This document shows positions 24,521-32,492 of a DNA stretch of 33,035 nt, one piece after another (the stretch's first letter is position 1; each line of letters opens with the position of its first letter). Location: contig NZAJ01000017.1 of assembly GCA_002687495.1 (NCBI GenBank), positions 1 to 33,035 on the forward strand, given 5' to 3'. Under the pieces are notes generated by a model. The model saw only the letters and a program-made list of their open reading frames with translations, ran no database searches and was not told where the DNA came from. Origin of the DNA: Micavibrio sp. (GTDB lineage Bacteria > Pseudomonadota > Alphaproteobacteria > Micavibrionales > Micavibrionaceae). The translations under genes were made by a program, and so were the position numbers.

Positions 24521-25579
24521 ATGAGCACACCTAAAGACCCAGTTTCGTCCCCCTTGGAATACCAAATCAAAGCGCTTTGGGATAAGGCTGCTGACAATAA
24601 ACTTGAAACGGGCATTCCGTATAAATATGGCGACAACCTCCCCACCGTACCAGCACACTTAAGAGCGCAAATTGAAGCTCACTGCATAGAAACAGGCATC
24701 CCTTATATCGCCGCAGTGAGCCTTATAGCAAGTGAAAGCGGTTTTAACGCTAAAGCCATAAGCCCCACAAAGGCAGCAGGGCTAGCACAAGCAAACTCAA
24801 ACACTTTATTTGAAACCCTATACAAACTCGCCCAAGACGGACTTTTAACAGAAGATCACAACGCTCTCATTTTAGATAATATAGAAAAATACAACTCCGC
24901 AGAACCAGGAAGGCCTTATTGGTGGAGCTACCGCATCAAAGATGACGGCGATGAAAAAGCCATCAGAGCCTTAGCACACGATGAAGATATCGGCCTCAAA
25001 GTCGCTTTCCACCATATGGAGTTCAGCATTAAAGAAGGCACACGCATATACAGAAACAATATCATAGGTCGAACAGATTGGATGGGCGAAAACGAAAAAA
25101 CAATTATCAAAGCTCTGCAAGAGCGCTCAGCAAGCTCACCCACTAACCCGACCTTGGAGCAAGCGGAAAAACACAATTCTGTTGTCACAAACGGCTTTAA
25201 CCGTATAGCAGAGCTAAACACACGCATTGATGCCATTAAAGATGAGCTTCACCGCACATTCACAGTTGCTGATTTAAAAGTTTTTTATGTGTGTGGATCA
25301 CAAGGCGGCGCAGGGCTCCTTGAAGCTCTAGCGGACCCAGTTAAGCGCGCACAAAGACATCGTGCAGCAGATTACGTCCCGAGAAATATCGTAGAGAGTA
25401 ACGAAGCTCTTTTTTACAAAGATTACCCCGAAAACAAAACATTTTTCGATGTCAGTGAGTTTTACGAAAACATCATTAACAAAGTTGGAACCACCCCACT
25501 ACCTGAGCATCTTATCACACGTATTAAACCAGAAACACCAGAACCCCCGCCCCTTCTACTCGACCCTAACAAGCCTTAG
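24521..25579 (+). CDS. Lysozyme-like (SLT) domain protein, no signal peptide
   Basis: A 352-residue protein with a transglycosylase-like segment at about 60-100: AVSLIASESGFNAKAISPTK followed by AAGLAQANSNTLFETL. It carries the catalytic Glu72 in the ESGFN motif and the SPTxAAGLAQ motif of lytic transglycosylases of the SLT family. Further on are KVAFHHMEFSIKEGTRIYRN and VFYVCGSQGGAGLLEALADP. The last 20 residues are proline-rich (PEPPPLLLDPNKP). I see no signal peptide or membrane segment, so a secretion route outside Sec is implied if it acts on peptidoglycan. I prefer the ATG at 24521; a TTG at 24515 would add two residues. It lies between sucC and sucD on the opposite strand. Domain call by motif only. 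Confidence 0.75.
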   Translation: MSTPKDPVSSPLEYQIKALWDKAADNKLETGIPYKYGDNLPTVPAHLRAQIEAHCIETGIPYIAAVSLIASESGFNAKAISPTKAAGLAQANSNTLFETLYKLAQDGLLTEDHNALILDNIEKYNSAEPGRPYWWSYRIKDDGDEKAIRALAHDEDIGLKVAFHHMEFSIKEGTRIYRNNIIGRTDWMGENEKTIIKALQERSASSPTNPTLEQAEKHNSVVTNGFNRIAELNTRIDAIKDELHRTFTVADLKVFYVCGSQGGAGLLEALADPVKRAQRHRAADYVPRNIVESNEALFYKDYPENKTFFDVSEFYENIINKVGTTPLPEHLITRIKPETPEPPPLLLDPNKP

Positions 25580-25674
25580 AAAAGCAAACCAATATAAGTG
25601 CAAAAGAACCTTAGAAGCACCTCAAACGCCTCAAACCGGCTCACACGATATACAACAGCAACCATAGCCACATA

Positions 25675-25708
25675 GAAAAAGCCCCACTCCAATATTAAGC
25701 AGGGCTTT
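25675..25708 (-). terminator. Terminator of sucC
   Basis: On the minus strand AAAGCCC pairs with GGGCTTT across a 17-base loop and continues into TTTTTC. It is 28 bases beyond the sucC stop and separates sucC from sucD transcription. Confidence 0.75.
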
Positions 25709-25735
25709 CAAATTCTTTAATGTAAAACGGCTAAA

Positions 25736-26938
25736 TTATGCAGCCAAAGCTTCACGAGTTGCTTGAACAACTTTCGTCGCAGCATCTTCTAGATCATCCG
25801 CTGCAATAATTGGCAGACCAGAATTCGCCATAAGCTCTTTACCTTTTTCAACATTTGTTCCTTCAAGACGAACAACCAAAGGCACGCTTAAATTCACTTC
25901 TTTAGCAGCCGCAATCACACCTTCTGCAATCACATCACATTTCATGATACCACCAAAGATATTAACCAAGATCCCTTTAACATTCTCATCAGAAAGAATG
26001 ATTTTAAAGGCTGTTGTCACGCGTGCTGCTGTTGCACCACCACCAACATCCAAGAAGTTAGCAGGCTCGCCGCCTTTAAGCTTAATGATATCCATTGTAG
26101 ACATCGCCAAACCTGCGCCATTAACCATACAACCAATGTTACCGTCTAGACGAACATAAGAAAGCTCATTATCAGCCGCGATCTTTTCATTTTCATCTTC
26201 TTCAGTTTCATCACGAAGCGCCGCTACATCCGCATGACGATAAAGCGCATTAGGATCGAAATTGATCTTAGCATCAAGCGCCATCACATCATCACCAACT
26301 GTAATCAGTGGGTTGATCTCCACGATAGAAGCATCAAGCTCGATATACATTTTGTATAGATTTTTGAAGAATGGGATCGCTTTTTCTGTCTTCGCTGCAT
26401 CGAACTTCAAGCCAGCCGCAACAGCCTTAGCATCTTCATCAGTCATACCAGCAACTGGATCAATCGCAACACGAACAATCGCATCTGGATTTTCATGAGC
26501 AACTTCCTCAATCTCCATACCACCTTCTGTAGACACCATGAATGTCACTTTTGATGTACCGCGATCAAGAACAACTGAACAGTAATATTCTTTATCGATA
26601 TCCACGCCATCAGTAACATAAAGGCGCTGAACTTCTTTACCCTCTGGGCCAGTCTGCTTAGTCACAAGCACTTTACCCATCATCGCCTCAGCGGCATCTT
26701 TAACTTCATCAATTGTCTTACAAAGACGAACGCCACCCTTACCTGATGGATTATCAGTAAAGTGACCCGCGCCACGTCCACCTGCATGGATTTGCGCTTT
26801 AACAACATAAAGAGGAATATCGCCGAGGTCTTTAGCCGCTTGCACAGCCTCACCAACGCTCATAGCTGGAATGCCTTTAGGCACAGCCACGCCATATTTC
26901 TCTAGTAATTCTTTTGCCTGATATTCATGAATATTCAT
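25736..26938 (-). CDS. sucC: Succinyl-CoA ligase beta subunit
   Basis: The nucleotide-binding, ATP-grasp subunit. The 400-residue protein begins [17 protein letters not shown], the near-invariant start, and has [12 protein letters not shown] (about 46-57), [23 protein letters not shown] and the signature [16 protein letters not shown] near residues 321-336. The ATG at 26938 has GGAGAG about eight bases upstream. It is usually followed directly by sucD, but here a terminator and a plus-strand gene come first. Upstream, towards mdh, the three-gene plus-strand module intervenes. In alphaproteobacteria this gene and sucD are usually consecutive in the TCA series. Confidence 0.97.
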   Translation of the reverse strand: MNIHEYQAKELLEKYGVAVPKGIPAMSVGEAVQAAKDLGDIPLYVVKAQIHAGGRGAGHFTDNPSGKGGVRLCKTIDEVKDAAEAMMGKVLVTKQTGPEGKEVQRLYVTDGVDIDKEYYCSVVLDRGTSKVTFMVSTEGGMEIEEVAHENPDAIVRVAIDPVAGMTDEDAKAVAAGLKFDAAKTEKAIPFFKNLYKMYIELDASIVEINPLITVGDDVMALDAKINFDPNALYRHADVAALRDETEEDENEKIAADNELSYVRLDGNIGCMVNGAGLAMSTMDIIKLKGGEPANFLDVGGGATAARVTTAFKIILSDENVKGILVNIFGGIMKCDVIAEGVIAAAKEVNLSVPLVVRLEGTNVEKGKELMANSGLPIIAADDLEDAATKVVQATREALAA

Positions 26939-27203
26939 CTGGTATGCTCTCCATTTCCGATGGAATCAATATAAAAACTCTTCACGATACTTACCCCCCT
27001 GCAAAGACGATTGCAACCCCGTATTTGGGATAAACACACGGAAATATATACAATGCCAATTATTATTAACATAAACTTAACCATTTCTTAAACCTTAGCC
27101 GTCATAATTCACGATAAGCACCCCCACAAGAGGTGTAAACGCACATATTAAACAAGAATAATAAACGCTAAAAATAGCGGATACTGAGGAGTAAGACAGA
27201 AGA

Positions 27204-29150
27204 ATGGCACCCCCAAACAGCACAATAGACAGCATCGCTTTCGCAGAGCAGCTCATCGCTGAAGGGGTTATCTCACGCGCTACATTTGATCGCCTAGCAA
27301 ATGAAGAAAGCGAAAAATTAAAAAATGCAGCCGATCTTTTTAGCGGCGCGTCAGACAATAGAGAACGCGCCTTCATACTCTATAACGAAGCTTTAGCCGG
27401 AATCGGCCACACAAACAGTGCATTTTCTCAAGATAGCAAAGAGCAAAAGAAACAGAAAAAAGAAAAAGAGCAAAAAGAGCAAGCCGCAAAAGTGCTTCTC
27501 GACATCATAGAAACAACAAGGCAAACGCAAGAGATCATCAACAAGGCAATCGCACGCCACCAAGCGAGCATTAAGCAAATTGAAATTATACAAAAGCAAA
27601 TCCAAGATGAAAAACAGCTCTTCTGCGATGAGTTAGAAAAGAAAGAAAAAAACGGAGACATAACCGCCCCAGAGCGTCAAGAAATAGAAGAAGAGCTAGA
27701 TCAAAAAATTGAAGAAGCCGATCTCTACCTTCAAAAAGCAACGGAACTAGAACAGCAAAATATTTCCATGCAAAATGAAATCTTCAGCAAGATGGATAAC
27801 CTCCCTGTCGAAGTTCAAAAGCTTTTCAATGAATCAATGGAAATTGGAACGCAGTTGGTCACAATACCTTTACAAATTGAAGGTGTGACGCAACAGCATC
27901 ATGTCGTACATCAAAACGAAGACGGCCAATTTTTCATTACGCACCCCGAAACAGGCCAGGCAATCTTCATCAAAGATGAAGCAGCGCAAGCAGCTATAAA
28001 AGCTTCACCAGATGGCAAACTTGGCAATAAAGCCCCTAAACTTGCAGAGAAATTTAACCAGAACTATCTAGACGCAATAAGCAAAGGTCGAAAGCTAGGC
28101 TATGGTGAGAACATTAAAGAAATAGCACAACTCATCACCAATATTCGTCAAAACGATATTGCTATTAAAATCCATAAAGATCAGGCCGAAAAATTCAAAA
28201 AGACATTGCAGGATTTAAGAGCAGAAATAAAAGACTTAACCCCAGAAGAAATTAAAGAAAAAATCAAGAATTCTGGCCATGAACTTAAAGCGCTAGAAGA
28301 TAGTATCAAAGAGACAGCCAAGACACTCAGCAAAAGCACCGACAAGCTAGAGCAAAGAACAGGTAAACTTGATGATCTTTTGAAAGAGCTTAAAAAGGCG
28401 CAACAAGCACAAGAAAACATCAAAGATGTCCATGCAGTGACAAGTAAATTTATCGGCGAATTTGAAAACCGCCATGACCAATTAGAAGATAAATATCTTG
28501 GAAAAATGCTGACATGGGCAAGTGCTATCATACCCGTCAATGAGACAACATCTTGGCTATACGCTTCCACATTCTCAAATAGTGAACTTGCACAAGCCTG
28601 GAAAAACCCGATCAGCCATAACGGTCAAGGTGTTTACCAAGATAATGAGACAGCTGAGCTATACACCTATACGGAAGAAGGCGGAAGAAAATACATCAAA
28701 GATCCTGAAGTTCTTACCGAACTTTATAAGCAAGCCTATCAAGATAAAAAATTCTTCGTTAATGAAACACCGCAAATGAATGATGACGAAGTACGTGATC
28801 CAAATAATACATATGCAATGACGAGCGAAGCGATGCTTGATCGTAAAAAAGCACTAGAGACAACAACGAAAACAACTGTTGAAGCAAGCGAAGAAAACTA
28901 CCAAAAAATCAAGCAGCGTTATCAAGAAGAAAAAGAGCGCGCACAAGCGCAGCAAAATACTACACCTCCGCTTAAAAACGACTTCACAGCTTCAGCCGTG
29001 CCGCAAGCGGATAAAAAGCCTGATAGTGAATATATCAACGCCTTTAATACACTTGTCACAGCCAAGCCAGACGCACAAACACCCGCCTCTCAGCCAGAGA
29101 ATAATACGCCTTCAAAAACACACCATTTTGAAGAACAGCGCATCATATAA
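27204..29150 (+). CDS. Long coiled-coil protein, first gene of a three-gene module
   Basis: A 648-residue unrecognised protein. Residues about 75-215 and 300-430 are highly charged heptad-type coiled coils (DSKEQKKQKKEKEQKEQ and following; KELKALEDS-like repeats). Between them lies a compact beta-rich part, HHVVHQNEDGQFFITHPETG, and after the second coil a globular segment with TWASAIIPVNETTSWLYAST, then GVYQDNETAELYTYTEEGG. The last 80 residues are low-complexity, Gln/Pro/Asn-rich. There is no signal peptide. GAGGAG lies about 12 bases before the ATG. Its two successors on the same strand (29274 and 30057) are close and look like an operon. The 265-base gap upstream holds no other gene that I can support. 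Confidence 0.75.
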   Translation: MAPPNSTIDSIAFAEQLIAEGVISRATFDRLANEESEKLKNAADLFSGASDNRERAFILYNEALAGIGHTNSAFSQDSKEQKKQKKEKEQKEQAAKVLLDIIETTRQTQEIINKAIARHQASIKQIEIIQKQIQDEKQLFCDELEKKEKNGDITAPERQEIEEELDQKIEEADLYLQKATELEQQNISMQNEIFSKMDNLPVEVQKLFNESMEIGTQLVTIPLQIEGVTQQHHVVHQNEDGQFFITHPETGQAIFIKDEAAQAAIKASPDGKLGNKAPKLAEKFNQNYLDAISKGRKLGYGENIKEIAQLITNIRQNDIAIKIHKDQAEKFKKTLQDLRAEIKDLTPEEIKEKIKNSGHELKALEDSIKETAKTLSKSTDKLEQRTGKLDDLLKELKKAQQAQENIKDVHAVTSKFIGEFENRHDQLEDKYLGKMLTWASAIIPVNETTSWLYASTFSNSELAQAWKNPISHNGQGVYQDNETAELYTYTEEGGRKYIKDPEVLTELYKQAYQDKKFFVNETPQMNDDEVRDPNNTYAMTSEAMLDRKKALETTTKTTVEASEENYQKIKQRYQEEKERAQAQQNTTPPLKNDFTASAVPQADKKPDSEYINAFNTLVTAKPDAQTPASQPENNTPSKTHHFEEQRII

Positions 29151-29273
29151 ATTAAGAGTTTCTTAAAAAAATATTAACCTTTTATCTATATATTCAGGGC
29201 ATGAACTGCATAAGGCTTTTTTGAAAGTTTTTTGCACTCAATACTAAGGATAAAACTAAGGGTATTTTTTTAA

Positions 29274-30011
29274 GTGAAAGACAGAAAAGACATTGGGGGT
29301 TTTGATTTTGAAGCGTATGAAAATAACGCTCAAAATAATGTCTCACTTTTCAGAGATAATATCCCTACTGACCTTCTCAATAATGCAAAAGATTTTGCTC
29401 TCGATAAAAACCCTGCTTTGGCCCAATATTTAGGCACTCTAAGTGTTGAAGATCGTGTAGCGGCTATAAAAAAATCAGTCGAATTTATGCAGCAAACTTT
29501 GCTTAAAAATAATCAGGAAAACACACCCCAAAAAAGCTCTAAATTATCGCAGCAATTTAAAAGCGCAGACCCACTAAAAGACAGCACAATAGATGACACT
29601 TTATTACTCGCTTTGCTGCACCAACATCAAAGCGTTTTGAACGATCAAAATAACGAAAACGGAGAGGATCTAGACAGCATAGATTTCCAACGCAATTTCA
29701 AATATGAAGAGCTTCAAGAAATCTTAGCAAGCTACCTTTCCGATCACTATATTCAAAAAGGAATATCTCCTATTTCTTTAAGTGATATTGAAGCAGATTA
29801 TGGCCATGAGTTAAGCGACTATGAATTTAAAATTGTAAAACAGCAGCTCGAATTAAATGGCATAGAACTGGGTGATGATTTTGAACTAAAAGCAAAAGAA
29901 ATAGAGCTCAAAAACAACCCTGAAGCTGTTGCAAAAATCGAAGATCCAAAACCGGAAGATTTAAATTACAAACCACCGCAGCAAACACCAAACACAAGCT
30001 TTATAGGCTAA
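29274..30011 (+). CDS. hypothetical acidic protein, second gene of the module
   Basis: A 245-residue soluble helical protein starting from a GTG at 29274; an AAGGG lies about 12 bases upstream and no ATG is near. The N-terminal part DIGGFDFEAYENNAQNN is Asn-rich, the middle is a long helical stretch, and the end KPPQQTPNTSFIG is a proline/glutamine tail like those of the other orphan proteins. It contains no cysteine that I can see, no signal peptide and no membrane segment. The gap of 123 bases before it is AT-rich with no convincing terminator or promoter. I do not recognise a family; a chaperone or adaptor role for its neighbours is inference only. Confidence 0.7.
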   Translation: MKDRKDIGGFDFEAYENNAQNNVSLFRDNIPTDLLNNAKDFALDKNPALAQYLGTLSVEDRVAAIKKSVEFMQQTLLKNNQENTPQKSSKLSQQFKSADPLKDSTIDDTLLLALLHQHQSVLNDQNNENGEDLDSIDFQRNFKYEELQEILASYLSDHYIQKGISPISLSDIEADYGHELSDYEFKIVKQQLELNGIELGDDFELKAKEIELKNNPEAVAKIEDPKPEDLNYKPPQQTPNTSFIG

Positions 30012-30056
30012 AAAAGAACAGAAAAAACGCATTAAAAACGTAGGAATAAATAAAAA

Positions 30057-31322
30057 ATGGCTGAAGCCGAAACAACAACACCAGCAGAAGAAAACATAAG
30101 CCCACCAACAGGTAGCGGCTTAAGTGCAACTGTAAATGCTGCAGCAAAAGGTGATGAAAAGCCGGCAGAAACGACTGCACAAACTCCTCCTAAAGACACA
30201 CCTGTAGAAACACCTGTAGAAACAGCAGAACAAGCTGAAAAAAGAAGAACAAGCGAAAAATTTAAAGCCGCTGCTGAAGCAAAAAGACAGGAAGAACTCA
30301 AACTTATCAATCAGAAAAAAAACGGTGGTCACGCGTATTTTTACGATGATAATGGCAACCGCGTTATCACCGGAGAAGAGCAATATGGCGATATAGGCGA
30401 CGTCCTCAATAGCTTCGTTCAAATGCTCTTTCAAATCTTCTCACAAGAAGGACGCGAATATCTCGCCATGATCTCTTATAACGAGAATTTAGACACTTAT
30501 GTAGATGAGGTGGAAAGAGCGAGCCGTGCAGCAGATCAAGCCAATGTGAACGCTAACGATCCTAACAGTAAAACACCAATAAACATCCTCACACCAGAAT
30601 CGCATTTAACAATAAGTGAAACTCAAAACGCGCTTCAAGCACTCTCACGCTTGGAAAATCTTATCATGGCTAATGAGTCTAGCGGTGATGCCAATGTGAT
30701 TTATGATTACAGAAGCCAGCTCCCAGCATTCGCGGGTAAAAACTATAACGGCCTTCAACCGGGCGACACCACTGCAGGAGGTCTGGTAGTGCCTGACATC
30801 ACAACGCTGTCTGTAGGCGAAGTTATTGAATGGCAGAAAAAATACATCCGAGAACAAAGAGATTATCATGATCGTGATTTCCCGGACGGCATCCCTATTT
30901 CGCTTGCAGCAGATAAGAGTGAAGAAAATAAACAGCGTTTAAACTCAGCTTCTGATCGCGCCCAAGGAATTTACCGCTCAAGTGCTGTGGGGCGATATCA
31001 GTTTACCTACAGCCGCTTAGAACAACTGGGTATCGATGAGAATATGAAGTTTGATGAAAACGGCCAGCGCTTGATAGCGCGCGCCAGCATGTGGGATCTC
31101 ATCAAGCATGAATCAAGCAAAGAGCAATATAAAAACGCCAGTGCCGAAGAAATATCCGAAGGGGTCACAAAGCGCCTCATGACCGAATGGGAAGGCCTAA
31201 AGAATGTAGATCCAAATGCTCTACAAAAAATAACAGCAGACCTTCTTAGAAACGCAAGCCAAGTCGATGAGCTAAAGATTGCCCACAATCAAAGCACAGG
31301 CGGCAACACGCCGAGCGTATAG
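30057..31322 (+). CDS. Muramidase-like protein with low-complexity N-terminus, third gene of the module
   Basis: A 421-residue protein. Residues 1-75 are an Ala/Thr/Glu/Pro-rich tail that includes two copies of a 12-base coding repeat (30198-30221). A short beta segment GHAYFYDDNGNRVI (about 91-104) and a helical region (110-200) follow. The C-terminal half resembles phage-type muramidase or lysozyme folds: Glu207 in MANESSGDANVIYDY (catalytic position of the Glu-Ser-Gly type), VGEVIEWQKKYI, and SSAVGRYQFTYSRLEQLG near 308-325, which matches the AAGRYQ hallmark of lambda-type and related lysozymes. No signal peptide. AGGA lies about 12 bases before the ATG. It converges with mdh, and the mdh terminator fills the gap. 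Family call is by motif only. Confidence 0.75.
   Translation: MAEAETTTPAEENISPPTGSGLSATVNAAAKGDEKPAETTAQTPPKDTPVETPVETAEQAEKRRTSEKFKAAAEAKRQEELKLINQKKNGGHAYFYDDNGNRVITGEEQYGDIGDVLNSFVQMLFQIFSQEGREYLAMISYNENLDTYVDEVERASRAADQANVNANDPNSKTPINILTPESHLTISETQNALQALSRLENLIMANESSGDANVIYDYRSQLPAFAGKNYNGLQPGDTTAGGLVVPDITTLSVGEVIEWQKKYIREQRDYHDRDFPDGIPISLAADKSEENKQRLNSASDRAQGIYRSSAVGRYQFTYSRLEQLGIDENMKFDENGQRLIARASMWDLIKHESSKEQYKNASAEEISEGVTKRLMTEWEGLKNVDPNALQKITADLLRNASQVDELKIAHNQSTGGNTPSV
30198..30221 (+). repeat. Two tandem copies of a 12-bp coding repeat
   Basis: ACACCTGTAGAA occurs twice in a row and encodes the TPVETPVET stretch of the low-complexity N-terminus. Such repeats can expand or contract in register. 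Confidence 0.85.
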
Positions 31323-31342
31323 CCTCTTGCATCATGACTAAT

Positions 31343-31373
31343 AAAAAAGGCGTAAAGCACTCGCCCTACGCCT
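31343..31373 (-). terminator. Rho-independent terminator of mdh
   Basis: On the minus strand AGGCGTA pairs with TACGCCT around a 12-base loop and is followed by TTTTTATT. It lies 27 bases beyond the mdh stop and 20 bases beyond the convergent module's last stop. Confidence 0.9.
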
Positions 31374-31399
31374 CTTATAAATAGCTTTAGATAAACGAA

Positions 31400-32383
31400 T
31401 TATTTCGCAAACAAGCTTTCAACTGCTGCGCGCTCTTCACGAAGCTCAGCATCTGTTGCATCCATTTTCGCGCGTGAGAACTCATTCACATCCAAACCTT
31501 GAACGATTTCATATTTACCGTCCTTACATGTACATGGATAGCCGTAAATCACGCCTTCTTCTATGCCATATGAGCCATCTGATGGCACAGCCATAGACAC
31601 CCAGTCACCTGCCTCAGTACCAAGCGCCCAATCACGCATATGATCAATCGCAGCAGAGGCTGCTGAAGCTGCAGAAGACGCGCCACGCGCCTTAATAATC
31701 GCCGCACCACGCTGCTGAACAAGAGGAATAAACTCACCCTCATACCAAGATTGCTCGACCTTGCTCATAGCCTCAGAGCCGCCAACTTGTGCATGATAAA
31801 GATCAGGATATTGTGTTGAAGAGTGGTTACCCCAGATTGTCATCTTAGTCACTTCTGTTGAATCCACGCCTGTTTTCTCAGCCAACTGAGAGATCGCACG
31901 GTTATGATCAAGACGCACCATCGCTGTAAAACATGATGGATCAAGATCAGGGGCATTTTGCTGCGCAATCAAAGCATTTGTATTCGCTGGGTTACCAACA
32001 ACCAAAACCTTAACATCACGGCTTGCATGATCATTCAACGCCTTACCTTGTGGGCCAAAGATACCGCCATTAGCCGTTAGAAGGTCAGCACGCTCCATGC
32101 CATCTTTACGCGGCATTGAACCAACAAGAAGAGCATAATCAGCATCTTTAAACGCCACGCTCAAATCATCTGTAGCAACGATGCCTTTAAGCAAAGGAAA
32201 CGCACAGTCATTAAGCTCCATCACAACGCCATTCAAAGCGCCTAGAGCAGGTGTAATTTCTAGCAAATGCAAGATAATAGGCTGATCCGGCCCTAACATA
32301 GCGCCTGAAGCAATGCGGAATAACAAAGCATAGCCAATCTGGCCTGCGGCACCTGTGACAACAACGCGTACTGGATCTTTCAT
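31400..32383 (-). CDS. mdh: Malate dehydrogenase, type 2 (SF1-like)
   Basis: NAD-dependent oxidation of malate to oxaloacetate. The 327-residue protein has the NAD-binding [16 protein letters not shown] (about 10-25), Glu42 at the end of the second strand (LHLLEI), which favours NAD over NADP, substrate arginines Arg92 and Arg98 ([13 protein letters not shown]), the [10 protein letters not shown] motif, Asp159/Arg162 (VRLDHNRA) and the catalytic His187 in [12 protein letters not shown]. The TGAAGQIGY and WGNHSSTQ motifs are those of the cytosolic/chloroplast-like subgroup, not the LDH-like malate dehydrogenase usual in alphaproteobacteria next to sucCD. An AAAGG ribosome site precedes the ATG. 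It has its own terminator. Confidence 0.95.
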   Translation of the reverse strand: MKDPVRVVVTGAAGQIGYALLFRIASGAMLGPDQPIILHLLEITPALGALNGVVMELNDCAFPLLKGIVATDDLSVAFKDADYALLVGSMPRKDGMERADLLTANGGIFGPQGKALNDHASRDVKVLVVGNPANTNALIAQQNAPDLDPSCFTAMVRLDHNRAISQLAEKTGVDSTEVTKMTIWGNHSSTQYPDLYHAQVGGSEAMSKVEQSWYEGEFIPLVQQRGAAIIKARGASSAASAASAAIDHMRDWALGTEAGDWVSMAVPSDGSYGIEEGVIYGYPCTCKDGKYEIVQGLDVNEFSRAKMDATDAELREERAAVESLFAK

Positions 32384-32492
32384 AATGAAACCTTTCGATA
32401 GTGAAAAAAGAATAAGTAAAAAACTGCCCTAAAGGCTACACCCTTTGCTACGTCCCCGCAAGAGTCAAACATGCACTTATATTGCATAGAGC

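Noticed and set aside
28181-28570. Minus-strand open frame opposite the coiled-coil gene
   Set aside because: A Ser/Leu-rich translation produced by the Lys/Glu-rich coding strand; no supporting ribosome site.
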